64,000 bases of DNA. It comes from an uncultured Roseburia sp. (GTDB lineage: Bacteria; Bacillota; Clostridia; Lachnospirales; Lachnospiraceae). Shown one piece after another: positions 48,716 to 58,068 of this stretch. Below the pieces are notes generated by a model that was given only the letters and a program-made list of their open reading frames with translations, had not been told where the DNA came from and made no database searches. A program made the translations under genes and the position numbers. Numbering within the stretch: the first letter of the stretch is position 1; each line of letters opens with the position of its first letter. Location: positions 186,001-250,000 of the forward strand of contig CANRYS010000002.1 of NCBI GenBank assembly GCA_947644305.1, written 5' to 3'.

Positions 48716-49327
48716 ATGAAGAGGGAAAACGGTTTTTATGTGTATTATATGTTTCACAAACCTGCAGGCTGTATCACTGCGGTGAAGGATAACAGGCACC
48801 CGACGGTGATGGAATATTTTCACGGTGCGGACGTGCCGGGACTTCATCCGGTGGGGCGGTTGGATAAGGACACAGAGGGACTTCTATTTGTTACAAACGA
48901 CGGTATGTGGAACCAGAAGCTTATGAACCCGGAAAGTCATGTAGAAAAGACTTATTTTTTCTGGGCACTGGGCAAGCTCTCGGAAGAAGGCCGCCAGCAG
49001 TTGGAACAGGGGATCGAGCTGAGGGGAGGCAGGGCGGGTGCTTCTCATCTGGTTCGGGGAAAGGAAGCGGTTCTTGGGGATATACAGGATCTCGCCAGAG
49101 GGATAAAACCGGGAAACAGAAAGGACCAGCCAGTGTTTTCAGGATATCTCACGATCTATGAGGGACGCAAGCATCAGGTAAAGAGGATGCTGAAAGCGGC
49201 AGGATGTTATATCGTCTATCTGAAACGGCTATCTATTGGGGGAATCCAACTGGATGACAATCTGTCACCTGGTGAGTTTCGCCCTCTTTACCACGATGAA
49301 TTGCAACAGATATCTATGGAAATTTGA
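48716..49327 (+). CDS. RsuA/RluE-family rRNA pseudouridine synthase lacking an S4 domain
   Basis: The 203-residue enzyme has catalytic motif HPVGRLDKDTEGLLFVTNDG, whose Asp attacks uridine, plus YEGRKHQVKRMLKAAG. The N-terminal S4 RNA-binding domain of RsuA and RluB is absent, as in RluE-like proteins. Start is ambiguous: ATG 48716 is preceded by GGAG, while GTG 48704 would extend it by four residues. The exact rRNA target cannot be told from sequence. Confidence 0.85.
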   Translation: MKRENGFYVYYMFHKPAGCITAVKDNRHPTVMEYFHGADVPGLHPVGRLDKDTEGLLFVTNDGMWNQKLMNPESHVEKTYFFWALGKLSEEGRQQLEQGIELRGGRAGASHLVRGKEAVLGDIQDLARGIKPGNRKDQPVFSGYLTIYEGRKHQVKRMLKAAGCYIVYLKRLSIGGIQLDDNLSPGEFRPLYHDELQQISMEI

Positions 49328-49495
49328 TAGAAAATCTAGAAGTTTTTGTGAAATACGCTAAAAAAAGGGTTTCTGGGAAAAAAATGCTTTATCTTTGGGG
49401 GGAACTTGTGTTATAATGTTCACAGCGACTAATCAAATGTTATTTTGAAAGTCAAACCATAATACTATTTTTAAGTTTAGGAGGAATTTATAGAC

Positions 49496-52132
49496 ATGGC
49501 AAACAAATGGGTTTATTTGTTCAGTGAAGGTAACGCAGACATGCGTGAACTCCTCGGCGGAAAAGGTGCAAACCTTGCTGAGATGACCAGCCTTGGTCTT
49601 CCGGTACCACAGGGATTTACGATTACAACAGAAGCATGTACACAGTACTATGAAGATGACCGTGAGATCAATGATGAGATCCAGGGACAGATCAACGAAT
49701 ACATCGTTAAGATGGAAGAGATTACTGGAAAGAAATTTGGAGATAAAGAGAATCCGCTTCTTGTATCCGTTCGTTCCGGAGCACGTGCTTCCATGCCAGG
49801 TATGATGGACACGATCCTGAACCTTGGACTGAACGAGACAGTAGTAAACGTAATTGCTGAAAAGTCTAACAACCCACGCTGGGCTTGGGACTGCTACAGA
49901 AGATTTATCCAGATGTACTCCGACGTTGTTATGGAAGTTGGAAAGAAATATTTTGAAGAGCTCATCGACAAAATGAAAGAAGATCGTGGAGTACAGCAGG
50001 ACGTTGAACTGACTGCAGATGACCTGAAGGAACTGGCAAATCAGTTCAAAGCTGAATATAAAGAAAAGATCGGTGCAGACTTCCCGGATGATCCGAAGGA
50101 GCAGTTGATGGGTGCGATCAAAGCCGTATTCCGTTCCTGGGACAACCCTCGTGCAAATGTATACCGTCGTGACAATGATATCCCTTACTCCTGGGGTACT
50201 GCTGTAAACGTACAGTCCATGGCATTCGGTAATATGGGGGATGACTGTGGTACAGGTGTTGCCTTTACCCGTGATCCAGCTACCGGCGAGAAGAAACTTA
50301 TGGGTGAGTTCCTGAAGAATGCTCAGGGAGAGGACGTGGTTGCCGGTGTTCGTACACCGATGCCGATCGCTCAGATGGAGCAGGAATTCCCAGAGGCATT
50401 TGCTCAGTTTAAAGAGGTTTGCTCCACTCTGGAGAACCACTACAGAGATATGCAGGATATGGAATTTACTGTTGAAAATAAGAAACTCTACATGCTGCAG
50501 ACCCGTAATGGTAAGAGAACTGCTCAGGCTGCTCTTAAAATTGCCTGTGACCTTGTAGATGAGGGGATGAGAACCGAAGAAGAGGCAGTTGTGATGATCG
50601 ATCCTCGTAATCTGGACACGCTTCTTCACCCACAGTTCGATGCTGCTGCATTGAAAGCCGCTACACCGATGGCAAAAGCACTTGGTGCATCTCCGGGAGC
50701 TGCCTGCGGTAAAGTCGTATTTACTGCTGAGGATGCAGTAGAGTGGAATGCCCGCGGTGAAAAAGTTGTTCTGGTTCGTCTTGAGACTTCTCCAGAAGAT
50801 ATCACTGGTATGAAAGCTTCCCAGGGTATCCTGACCGTTCGCGGTGGTATGACAAGCCATGCAGCCGTTGTTGCACGTGGTATGGGTACATGCTGTGTAT
50901 CCGGTTGTGGTGACATCAACATGGACGAGGCAAACAAGAAATTTACATTGAATGGTAAAGAGTTTAAAGAGGGAGATTCCATCTCCATCGACGGCTCTAC
51001 CGGAAATATTTATGATGGCATTATCCCAACAGTAGATGCTACCATCGCTGGTGAGTTTGGCCGCATTATGGATTGGGCTGACAAATATCGTACCATGAAA
51101 GTACGTACCAATGCAGATACTCCTGCTGATGCAAAGAAAGCACGTGAGCTGGGTGCAGAGGGTATTGGCCTCTGCCGTACAGAGCATATGTTCTTCGAGG
51201 AAGACAGAATCGCTGCATTCCGTGAGATGATCTGTGCAGATACCGTAGAGGAAAGAGAAGCTGCCCTGGACAAGATTCTTCCTTATCAGCAGAGTGACTT
51301 TGAGGCTCTCTACGAGGCTCTTGAAGGAAATCCGGTTACCATCCGTTTCCTGGATCCGCCTCTTCATGAGTTCGTTCCGACTGAGGAAGCAGATATTAAG
51401 AAACTGGCGGATGCTCAGGGCAAATCGGTAGAGGATATCAAAGCGATCATCGCTTCCCTCCATGAGTTCAACCCAATGATGGGACATCGTGGATGTCGTC
51501 TGGCTGTAACCTATCCGGAGATCGCTAAGATGCAGACAAAGGCTGTGATCCGTGCAGCGATCAACGTTCAGAAAGCACACGCAGACTGGACTGTAAAACC
51601 AGAGATCATGATTCCATTGATCGGCGATGTAAAAGAGCTTAAATATGTTAAGAAATTTGTTGTTGAGACAGCTGATGCTGAGATCGCAGCGGCTGGAAGT
51701 GATCTGAAATATGAAGTAGGTACCATGATCGAGATTCCTCGTGCTGCACTTACTGCTGATGAGATCGCAAAAGAGGCTGACTTCTTCTGCTTCGGTACCA
51801 ACGACTTAACCCAGATGACATTCGGTTTTTCCCGTGATGATGCTGGTAAATTCCTGGATGCTTACTACGATGCTAAGATCTTTGAGAACGATCCATTTGC
51901 AAAACTTGACCAGACTGGTGTAGGCAAACTTATGGAAACTTCCCTGAAGCTCGGTAAACCTGTAAACAGTGCCCTTCACTGCGGTATCTGTGGTGAGCAC
52001 GGTGGAGATCCATCTTCCGTAGAGTTCTGCAACAAGATCGGTCTTGACTATGTATCCTGTTCACCTTTCCGTGTGCCAATTGCAAGACTTGCGGCAGCAC
52101 AGGCAGCGATTGCTAGTAGGGAGGGGAAGTAA
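49496..52132 (+). CDS. ppdK: Pyruvate phosphate dikinase
   Basis: PPDK interconverts pyruvate and phosphoenolpyruvate using ATP/AMP and pyrophosphate, a common anaerobe route. The 878-residue protein has the ATP-grasp domain (LLGGKGANLAEMTSLGLPVP), the swivelling domain with phospho-histidine H455 in GGMTSHAAVVARG (same number as in C. symbiosum), and the TIM barrel with C832 in LHCGICGEHGG. AGGAGG precedes the start. A -10 box TATAAT is at 49412-49417 without a good -35. Codon use is that of a highly expressed gene. Confidence 0.97.
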   Translation: MANKWVYLFSEGNADMRELLGGKGANLAEMTSLGLPVPQGFTITTEACTQYYEDDREINDEIQGQINEYIVKMEEITGKKFGDKENPLLVSVRSGARASMPGMMDTILNLGLNETVVNVIAEKSNNPRWAWDCYRRFIQMYSDVVMEVGKKYFEELIDKMKEDRGVQQDVELTADDLKELANQFKAEYKEKIGADFPDDPKEQLMGAIKAVFRSWDNPRANVYRRDNDIPYSWGTAVNVQSMAFGNMGDDCGTGVAFTRDPATGEKKLMGEFLKNAQGEDVVAGVRTPMPIAQMEQEFPEAFAQFKEVCSTLENHYRDMQDMEFTVENKKLYMLQTRNGKRTAQAALKIACDLVDEGMRTEEEAVVMIDPRNLDTLLHPQFDAAALKAATPMAKALGASPGAACGKVVFTAEDAVEWNARGEKVVLVRLETSPEDITGMKASQGILTVRGGMTSHAAVVARGMGTCCVSGCGDINMDEANKKFTLNGKEFKEGDSISIDGSTGNIYDGIIPTVDATIAGEFGRIMDWADKYRTMKVRTNADTPADAKKARELGAEGIGLCRTEHMFFEEDRIAAFREMICADTVEEREAALDKILPYQQSDFEALYEALEGNPVTIRFLDPPLHEFVPTEEADIKKLADAQGKSVEDIKAIIASLHEFNPMMGHRGCRLAVTYPEIAKMQTKAVIRAAINVQKAHADWTVKPEIMIPLIGDVKELKYVKKFVVETADAEIAAAGSDLKYEVGTMIEIPRAALTADEIAKEADFFCFGTNDLTQMTFGFSRDDAGKFLDAYYDAKIFENDPFAKLDQTGVGKLMETSLKLGKPVNSALHCGICGEHGGDPSSVEFCNKIGLDYVSCSPFRVPIARLAAAQAAIASREGK

Positions 52133-52567
52133 TCTAGGCATATTGGGCAAGCCCAATATGATATACTTCGATTTTATGATAGATTACGAACAGGCATTGG
52201 CTTTTCGTAAGGCAAATGGAGGTTATTTGCGGAAAGGGCAATGGAAAGACCTTACTGTGGAAGTATATATAATTTAAATAGGGAATCCCGTCTTTTATAA
52301 GGCGGGATTTTCTGGTATACTGGTTATGTATATAGGCGATATGCAATTTAGAGAAAGTATCTGAGAGAATGTAGTGAGGTATTTTGTGTCCTAATTTGGG
52401 GACAGGGTCAAAACCGCATTATTTGGTGTTGATTGTACCATATTTTGTGGACAAGATGGGGGATTATGGAGGAAATAACACCAGGTGGACGGGTGAAGTT
52501 TGTGACCTGGATTCGTGTAATGGATTACATAACACTAAATAGATATATCAAAAATTATTGAAAAGAG
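52133..52567. other. Gap after ppdK with hairpins and short unsupported frames
   Basis: It holds a perfect 10-bp hairpin (CATATTGGGC-AA-GCCCAATATG, 52139-52160) just after ppdK, a 39-codon frame at 52158-52277 with no ribosome site, a terminator at 52284-52313, and a 31-codon frame at 52466-52561 (MEEITPGGRVKFVTWIRVMD). Neither short frame resembles a family I know. CAGGGTCAAAA near 52404 echoes the glgA-flanking repeat. It marks the transition from core to mobile DNA. Confidence 0.55.
52284..52313 (+). terminator. Rho-independent terminator downstream of ppdK
   Basis: AATCCCGTC (52284-52292) pairs with GGCGGGATT (52301-52309), one wobble, 8-base loop, then TTTCT. Confidence 0.8.
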
Positions 52568-53599
52568 ATGAGTTTAATGAATTATGATGGTGTAATATTT
52601 GGTAACGGAATGTCATTGAATTTATTACAGCAGTTAAAAAGTTTAGTACCTAAAGATAAACAATATTTGTTGGATATAAATGATTTCTTGAAATTTTGGA
52701 TAAAAGGTAAAATATCGCAAAGAGAGGAAAAGATATTTTATACGTCTCTTTATGGAAATAAGAAGGATAAATGGAAATTCTTTGAGTTATTGAAAGATAA
52801 AGTGGCATTATACTATGAAACATATGATGCAGATATAGAATACACATTAGGAGCATTGTTGTTTAAAGAATCGGAATATAAAGAGATAATATTGTTTTTT
52901 CCGGCAATATATAATATTTGGTATATAATTTTGAGTGATTATTTAAAATATCTTGATTTGAAATCGAAGATTACAGGGTTTTATCAATCTGTCATACGGG
53001 TTACCGAAAATCCACAATATATCTGGACAACAAATTTTGATTTGTTTGCCGAATCAATAGATCCAGAGCATATTCATGGCCGCTTTCTTCCTAAAATAAG
53101 AACATACGAAGATGTTGTATATAAAATGATAAACAATGGAGTGAATTATTATTTTAAGTATATTTGGGGAGAAATTTGCGAATTTTGGGATGATATAGAA
53201 TATGTACTCAATGATAGTGGAGCTGAGGGAAGTACATTAGTACTTAAAAAATATTTTATATTAGAGAGTGGATATTCATTTCGTGATGAGGTGTTTGACG
53301 ATGTAACTAATTTGGTGGAAGCATTAAGAGCACTTAAAGAATTTTATTTATCCAAAGAAAATAATTATGAATCAGATTATTCACTTTTGTTATTAAGATT
53401 ATCCTATCGCATAATTTTACAATATGAGGAAAATTCGGCATGGTTTAGAGAAAAGAAAAAAGAAATCTCAGAATTATTAATGGAATTATCGGAATTGGTT
53501 TGTAGATTAGATAAAGCAAAAGCTTACTATGAAAAAGATGATATTGATAAAATTAAAATTTATACTTATAAATTTAATGAATATTGTAGAAATGAATGA
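52568..53599 (+). CDS. Putative SIR2/AbiH-like protein, possible phage-defence NADase
   Basis: This 343-residue AT-rich gene differs in composition from ppdK upstream. Short motifs fit SIR2-like or AbiH-like proteins: an N-terminal GNG loop (residues 12-14, VIFGNGMSLNLL), TTNFD (154-158, YIWTTNFDLFAES) and HGRF (170-173). In defence proteins the N of TTNxD and the H of HG take part in NAD cleavage. The rest is helical with no clear second domain. The start may be ATG 52568 or 52577; neither has a strong ribosome site. It sits directly before an integrative-element fragment, a typical place for imported defence genes. Function is inferred. Confidence 0.5.
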   Translation: MSLMNYDGVIFGNGMSLNLLQQLKSLVPKDKQYLLDINDFLKFWIKGKISQREEKIFYTSLYGNKKDKWKFFELLKDKVALYYETYDADIEYTLGALLFKESEYKEIILFFPAIYNIWYIILSDYLKYLDLKSKITGFYQSVIRVTENPQYIWTTNFDLFAESIDPEHIHGRFLPKIRTYEDVVYKMINNGVNYYFKYIWGEICEFWDDIEYVLNDSGAEGSTLVLKKYFILESGYSFRDEVFDDVTNLVEALRALKEFYLSKENNYESDYSLLLLRLSYRIILQYEENSAWFREKKKEISELLMELSELVCRLDKAKAYYEKDDIDKIKIYTYKFNEYCRNE

Positions 53600-53617
53600 A
53601 CTGTCCGCAAAAGATGA

Positions 53618-54655
53618 TCGACTGACATCGAGCAGCAGGAGGGAAGAATCTTACGTCAGGGCAACCTCAATCCAAAGGTAAAGATTTTCCGATATGTGAC
53701 GGAGGGGACATTTGACAGTTACTCATGGCAGCTTATCGAAAATAAGCAGAAATTCATCGGGCAGATTATGACATCAAAATCTCCGGTCAGAAGCTGTGAG
53801 GACGTAGACGAAGCTGCGCTCACTTATGCGGAGGTCAAGGCGCTTGCGACCGGAAACCCGTATATCAAGGAAAAAATGGATCTCGACATTCAGGTGTCAA
53901 AGCTAAAACTGATGAAAGCAAACCATACCAGCCAGAAGTACCGCCTTGAGGACAATATCGCCAAGCACTACCCGCAGCAGATCGCTATTCTGAAAGAGAG
54001 GATAGAGGGTATGGATGCCGACATTCAGACCGCAAAGGCGAATCTTCCGGCAGATAAAGAACGATTCCTCATGAAAGTCGGGGATAAGACTTATACGGAC
54101 AAAAAAGAAGCTGGAACCGCCCTTGTGGAGATGTGCAGGGAGATGAAAACCGTCAATGTGCCTGCCACGGTCGGGGAGTATGCCGGGTTTAAGATGGCGG
54201 TATCTTTCGATTCGTTCAACCAAAAATTTGTGATGAACTTAAAAGGGCAGCTTTCCCACAACCTAGAGATTGCCGCTGATCCGCTCGGAAACCTTGCCCG
54301 TATCAACCATGTGCTGGAATCCATGCCGAAGCAGCTTTCCGAAGCACAGACCAAACTGGAAACCGTGGAACGCCAGCTTGAGACCGCAAAGGTGGAGGTT
54401 AAAAAGCCATTTGCACAAGAAGCACAGCTTGCGGAAAAGCTGGAGCGGTTATCAGCGTTAAACGCCCTGCTCAACATGGACGAAAAGGGCGATGATGCTA
54501 TCGGCATGGACGACGATGGGCCGGAGGAAGAAAACGGAGGGCAGGAGGAAGATACTTCTCAAAAACCGGAAACGGTGGGAAACGCTGCAAAGATACCATA
54601 TCCGGTAGAAAATGCAGGATGGGTGCCTATGACGGGCGGCGGCTATGTGCGATAA
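53618..54655 (+). pseudogene. C-terminal fragment of an integrative-element SNF2 helicase/methylase
   Basis: Homology begins abruptly at IEQQEGRILRQGN (53627), the last SNF2 helicase motif region, and continues VTEGTFDSYSWQLIENKQKF, then YAEVKALATGNP and a coiled C-terminal region ending PMTGGGYVR. Complete versions are very large (over 2000 residues) and sit in Tn916/CTn-type elements. Here everything before the last helicase motif is missing; a stop lies in frame at 53615-53617 and there is no start with a ribosome site. The region is GC-richer than the SIR2-like gene before it. Confidence 0.85.
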
Positions 54656-54827
54656 GCCGGTACAGAAGATGTCACTAAAGGAAAAGCCTGGAAGCGTTCA
54701 AGGCACAGGCGGCTGGAACAGACAGGGCGGATACTGAAAAGGTAAAAAGGAAGGAGGAAACGCTGTAATCATTAAAAAATCAATGAAATTTCAATCGTGT
54801 TCAGACCGGAAGCCCAAAAAATCCGAT

Positions 54828-54856
54828 TGATTTAGCACGAATTTCGGGGTATAATA
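54828..54856 (+). promoter_or_regulatory. Sigma-A promoter for the Rpn-type nuclease gene
   Basis: TTGATT (54828-54833), exactly 17 bases, TATAAT (54851-54856), about 60 bases before the start. This is the best consensus promoter noticed in the window. Confidence 0.75.
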
Positions 54857-54919
54857 GCAGTGAGGTCATATACCTTTTGGGAATGGCTTTTGCGTTTCCT
54901 ATCATACCAAAGGAGGTCT

Positions 54920-55873
54920 ATGGCTATAATGGATACGGAAATAAAAAATGCAGTCAGCGCAGCGGATCAGGACGCACAGTATGACGACAGAGCAAAGCGC
55001 CTGTTAGGAAATAAAACCATTCTGGCGCATATCTTGGTAAAGACGGTTGACGAGTTTAAGGGAATGGACCCGAAAGAGGCAGTAAGCTACATTGAAGGGG
55101 AACCGTTCATCAGCGTAATTCCGGTAGAACCGGGGCTGACCAATGCCGAAAAGGAAGAAGCGGGGCAGAGGATAGTCGGTTTCAATACGGAAAATGCGGA
55201 GATTAACGAGGGGCTTGTAAGGTTTGACATAGTGTTTTATGTGCGTATGAAAGACGGGCTTTCACAGGTTATTGTGAATTTAGAAGCACAAAAAGACGAA
55301 CCGACAAGCTACCATATCTTAAATAGGGCAGTATTTTATGTGAGCCGCCTTGTTTCTTCGCAGAAAGAACGGGATTTTGTTAAGACAAATTATGATGACA
55401 TAAGGCGTGTTTTTTCGATATGGATATGTATGAACATGGACGAAAACAGCATGGCTTATGTGCATTTGGCGAAAGATGACCTGCTCGGCTCTTATTCATG
55501 GAAGGGTGGAATTGACCTGTTGAATATTGTTTTAATAGGTATATCAAACGAACTTCCGGCGCATGATGAGAAATATGAGCTGCACCGTCTGCTGAGTGCG
55601 CTGCTCTCTATAGAATTGACCGTTGACGAAAAAATTGGGATTATCAAAAGTGAATATGATATTTTAGTAAATGATGAATTGAGAAAGGACGTGAGCGCCA
55701 TGTGTAATCTTTCACAGGGAATCAGGGAAAAAGGCGGGGCAGAAAGAGAAGAAAAAATTATCATGAATATGCACAGGAAAGGCTATACATTAGATCAGAT
55801 AGCGGAATGTGTGGAAAAGAGTATTGACGAGGTAGAGGCTATCATCGAGAAAAGAGAGCCTGTATTGGCATAA
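54920..55873 (+). CDS. Rpn/PD-(D/E)XK nuclease family transposase-like protein
   Basis: The 317-residue protein belongs to the family annotated as recombination-promoting nuclease or PD-(D/E)XK nuclease transposase (PF12784). Key features are LLGNKTILAHILVKTVDEFK, RFDIVFYVRM and the ExQ-type active site VIVNLEAQKDEPTSYHIL. The C-terminus (YTLDQIAECVEKSIDEVEAI) is a small helix-turn-helix tail. ATG 54920 has AAGGAGG upstream. It has its own promoter and terminator and is a frequent cargo of integrative elements. It appears intact. Confidence 0.82.
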   Translation: MAIMDTEIKNAVSAADQDAQYDDRAKRLLGNKTILAHILVKTVDEFKGMDPKEAVSYIEGEPFISVIPVEPGLTNAEKEEAGQRIVGFNTENAEINEGLVRFDIVFYVRMKDGLSQVIVNLEAQKDEPTSYHILNRAVFYVSRLVSSQKERDFVKTNYDDIRRVFSIWICMNMDENSMAYVHLAKDDLLGSYSWKGGIDLLNIVLIGISNELPAHDEKYELHRLLSALLSIELTVDEKIGIIKSEYDILVNDELRKDVSAMCNLSQGIREKGGAEREEKIIMNMHRKGYTLDQIAECVEKSIDEVEAIIEKREPVLA

Positions 55874-55963
55874 TCACAGTAACTTAATAACACAGACAGT
55901 AAAGCAGTGAATTTGTTTTTTATCTTTTAGAAAACAATTTGCTGCTTTTTCTGTTTTCAGAGG

Positions 55964-55994
55964 AAAAGACAGTCAAATCGGATTGTCTTTTTTT
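55964..55994 (+). terminator. Terminator between the nuclease and the ArdC fragment
   Basis: AAAAGACAGTC (55964-55974) pairs with GATTGTCTTTT (55981-55991) with one wobble and is followed by more T. Confidence 0.8.
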
Positions 55995-56017
55995 CATGTA
56001 GAGAAAGGAATAAATAT

Positions 56018-56244
56018 ATGGCAAAAACATATTCAAACCGTACCAGAGATAAACAGGAGGTAAAGGCGATTACCGACCAGTTGGAGGAAGGCTTAAAGGA
56101 GCTTTTTGCAAATGAAAAATATAAAAGCTACTTTACCATGATGTCCAAGTTTCACAATTACAGCGCCAATAATATCCAGCTCATCGCAATGCAATGTCCT
56201 GATGCAACCTTTGTTGCGGGTAAAAAGGCATGGGAGAATGAGTT
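56018..56244 (+). pseudogene. N-terminal fragment of an ArdC-like antirestriction protein
   Basis: MAKTYSNRTRDKQEVKAITD, FHNYSANNIQLIAMQCPDAT and VAGKKAWENEF match the N-terminal ssDNA-binding part of ArdC-type proteins from conjugative elements. After AWENEF, where the family continues for hundreds of residues, the sequence switches to unrelated DNA; the frame ends at 56272. It has an AGAAAGGA ribosome site. The junction is at about 56243. Confidence 0.75.
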
Positions 56245-56382
56245 CTGCCCTTGTCCGCAAATAATAAGGTAGACAGAAAGAAGTTCCAACAGATTGCAAA
56301 GGAGAGGGTGTAAATGAGATTATTTTGTCTGCCAAGTGCTGGCGCACAAGCAAGCAGTGGAAAATGCTCTTTTGCAAGGTAG
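56245..56382 (+). pseudogene. Remnant of a peptide synthetase adenylation-domain end plus thioesterase start
   Basis: In frame from 56245, LPLSANNKVDRKKFQQIAKE ends at a stop (56311-56313). This is the A10 motif (consensus LPLTANGKVDRK) at the C-terminal end of adenylation domains. Directly after the stop, ATG 56314 begins MRLFCLPSAGAQASS, resembling the first residues of type II thioesterases (KLFCLPYAGGSA), and soon stops. Together they look like a deleted NRPS operon joined to the ArdC fragment. The fragments are short, so the match rests on motif recognition only. Confidence 0.55.
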
Positions 56383-56643
56383 GAAATAAGGGTTCACTTG
56401 TGTTTGTAATAAAGGAGTATTAGATAATATTTCATCATCTTGGAGCAAAAGGTTCCCTCTTTATTAGTTGTAGCAATGCTTGAATATTTCTAACAAGAAT
56501 GTTAAAATTGACTAAAAAAATGTTATTATAAGTTATGGGTTAGCGATTTGTTTTTATTAACTTTTTGATCTCAATATATTTTATTATATGTAAATCTACT
56601 GTATAATTGGGTAAATAAAAAATTAGAAATGAGAGTAAGATTT

Positions 56644-57136
56644 ATGACTAAAGCAGAAAAATTGGAAACATTTCACAGAGATAATATTGCAAATGCAGCG
56701 GAAAGACTTTTTTCAATTAAGGGAATAGAAAAAACATCTAAGGATCAAATTTCAAAAGAGGCCGATTATAGTAAGTCGACGATTTATGTTTATTTCAAAA
56801 ATAAGGATGAGATTATATTTGGTGTTAAGAGGAATGAAAGAAATTAATATTAATATTGGAGAAATTATTGATGCACAGAATTCAGAGATTGAAAAATATA
56901 ATCAAATCTGTAATGTATTGGCTGATTTGTATAAAAAATCTCCCTTCATATTTTCACGAATTATGGACAGTATAGAGGTTGAGGAAGAAAAAAGAGCATC
57001 TATGCCCCTTTTAGATTCAATTTATAAAGAGGGTGAAGATATAACTAAAAAAATTGCAAATTTGCTACGAAGTGGAGAAAAGAAAAAGGTATTTTCAGTT
57101 CAAGAAGATTATTCTCAAGTTGGATTTGTTTTTTGA
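56644..57136 (+). pseudogene. TetR/AcrR-family regulator, frameshifted
   Basis: Residues from ATG 56644 form a TetR helix-turn-helix (NIANAAERLFSIKGIEKTSK, ADYSKSTIYVYFKNKDEIIF). Near 56820-56840 the frame shifts: this frame stops at 56845, while the neighbouring frame continues sensibly (VLRGMKEININIGEIIDAQN) to 57136. The combined length, about 163 residues, is shorter than usual (about 190), so the C-terminus may also be lost. It may once have regulated the vanished NRPS genes (inference). Confidence 0.7.
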
Positions 57137-57393
57137 ATGATAGTTTTTAATTGTCATTTAATCTAATAAAATAGGAGTGTTTATAGAATTCTTAATATCT
57201 CCCGATTAAATTACAAAGAATTTCTGAGAAGTATTTAGGGAGGAAGTGGGAGCGGGAATGCATGGCTTTATGAAGATGGAGAAGAAATTTCGGAAAGAGA
57301 TATAAAATTTGCCTGGTCTGTGGCTCCAAAGTATTCTTTTGGGAAAAACGTAAATACTAAAAGATGAATTCTTTGAAAAGGAGCGGACGGCAT

Positions 57394-57651
57394 ATGAAGA
57401 AATGGGAGTATGTGATCCAGGATGAGATAGGTATTCATGCAAGACCGGCGGGTGAGCTGGTAAAGGAAGCGAAAAAATACAATAGCAGGATCACGATCAG
57501 CAAAGATGGAAAGAGTGTAGAAGCTACTAAATTGATGGCTGTTATGGGTCTTGGAGTAAAATCCGGACAGACAGTGGAAATTACGGTAGATGGAGAGGAT
57601 GAGGAGACAGCTTATGAGGGGATAAAAGATTTCTTTGAAAAAAATTTGTAA
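57394..57651 (+). CDS. HPr-family phosphocarrier protein
   Basis: This 85-residue protein has the active histidine in DEIGIHARPAGELV and the regulatory serine region GKSVEATKLMAVMGLGVKSG, both as in PTS HPr. It may be the general HPr or a Crh-like paralogue; no enzyme I gene is near. ATG 57394 has AAAGGAG upstream; the frame is open to 57364. A fragment just before it (about 57240-57367, reading GNAWLYEDGEEISERDIKFA) is an open stretch of unknown origin ending in TGA. Confidence 0.88.
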   Translation: MKKWEYVIQDEIGIHARPAGELVKEAKKYNSRITISKDGKSVEATKLMAVMGLGVKSGQTVEITVDGEDEETAYEGIKDFFEKNL

Positions 57652-57653
57652 CA

Positions 57654-57697
57654 GGAACCACCGGAGTAGCGGGACTGGTACGTTGCTCCGGTTCATT
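57654..57697 (+). terminator. Hairpin after the HPr gene
   Basis: GAACCACCGGAGTAGC pairs with GTTGCTCCGGTTC, with a two-base bulge. No strong T-run follows, so it is a weak terminator candidate. Confidence 0.5.
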
Positions 57698-57805
57698 CTT
57701 GAGAAGCACAAAATGCAGTAGTGCTTATGTTATAAAGTTAATATTATTTTAATTCATATTATTCATATTTCATTATACGAAGCATATATGTATCAAATTT
57801 TTTAT

Positions 57806-58068
57806 TTAGTAGCTCACATAACGTCGGCTAATTGGGATAGAGATGTTATTATGCAAAATTACATTTTTCTCATGTGTATTTACATAGTGCCTTAAGTTGA
57901 TGGCTGCTGAACGTGAAATGGAACAGAAACCAAGTGCATTGAGGTCTTCTACACATTTTTTTAAAGGTTTTCTTGTGGAATAAGATTCTTCACTTAGGGT
58001 ATAAAAAATAGTATATTTTTGTTCGGCGTGCAGATACAAGATATCTTTACACGGAATGCTGTTTTTTT
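57806..58068 (-). pseudogene. LytTR DNA-binding domain, broken by the IS element
   Basis: Minus-strand frame NSIPCKDILYLHAEQKYTIF, GFCSISRSAAINLRHYV and ISIPISRRYVSY is a nearly complete LytTR domain. It runs straight into the left end of the IS at 58068. On the other side of the IS, 59575-59613 codes KPYKDFESLTAETE on the minus strand, which fits the receiver-LytTR linker of the same regulator. The receiver domain itself is gone; the uracil-DNA-glycosylase-like gene ends there instead. Confidence 0.75.

Noticed and set aside
49433-51580. 715-codon minus-strand frame opposite ppdK
   Set aside because: Antisense shadow caused by strongly biased codons in ppdK; no ribosome site or domain.
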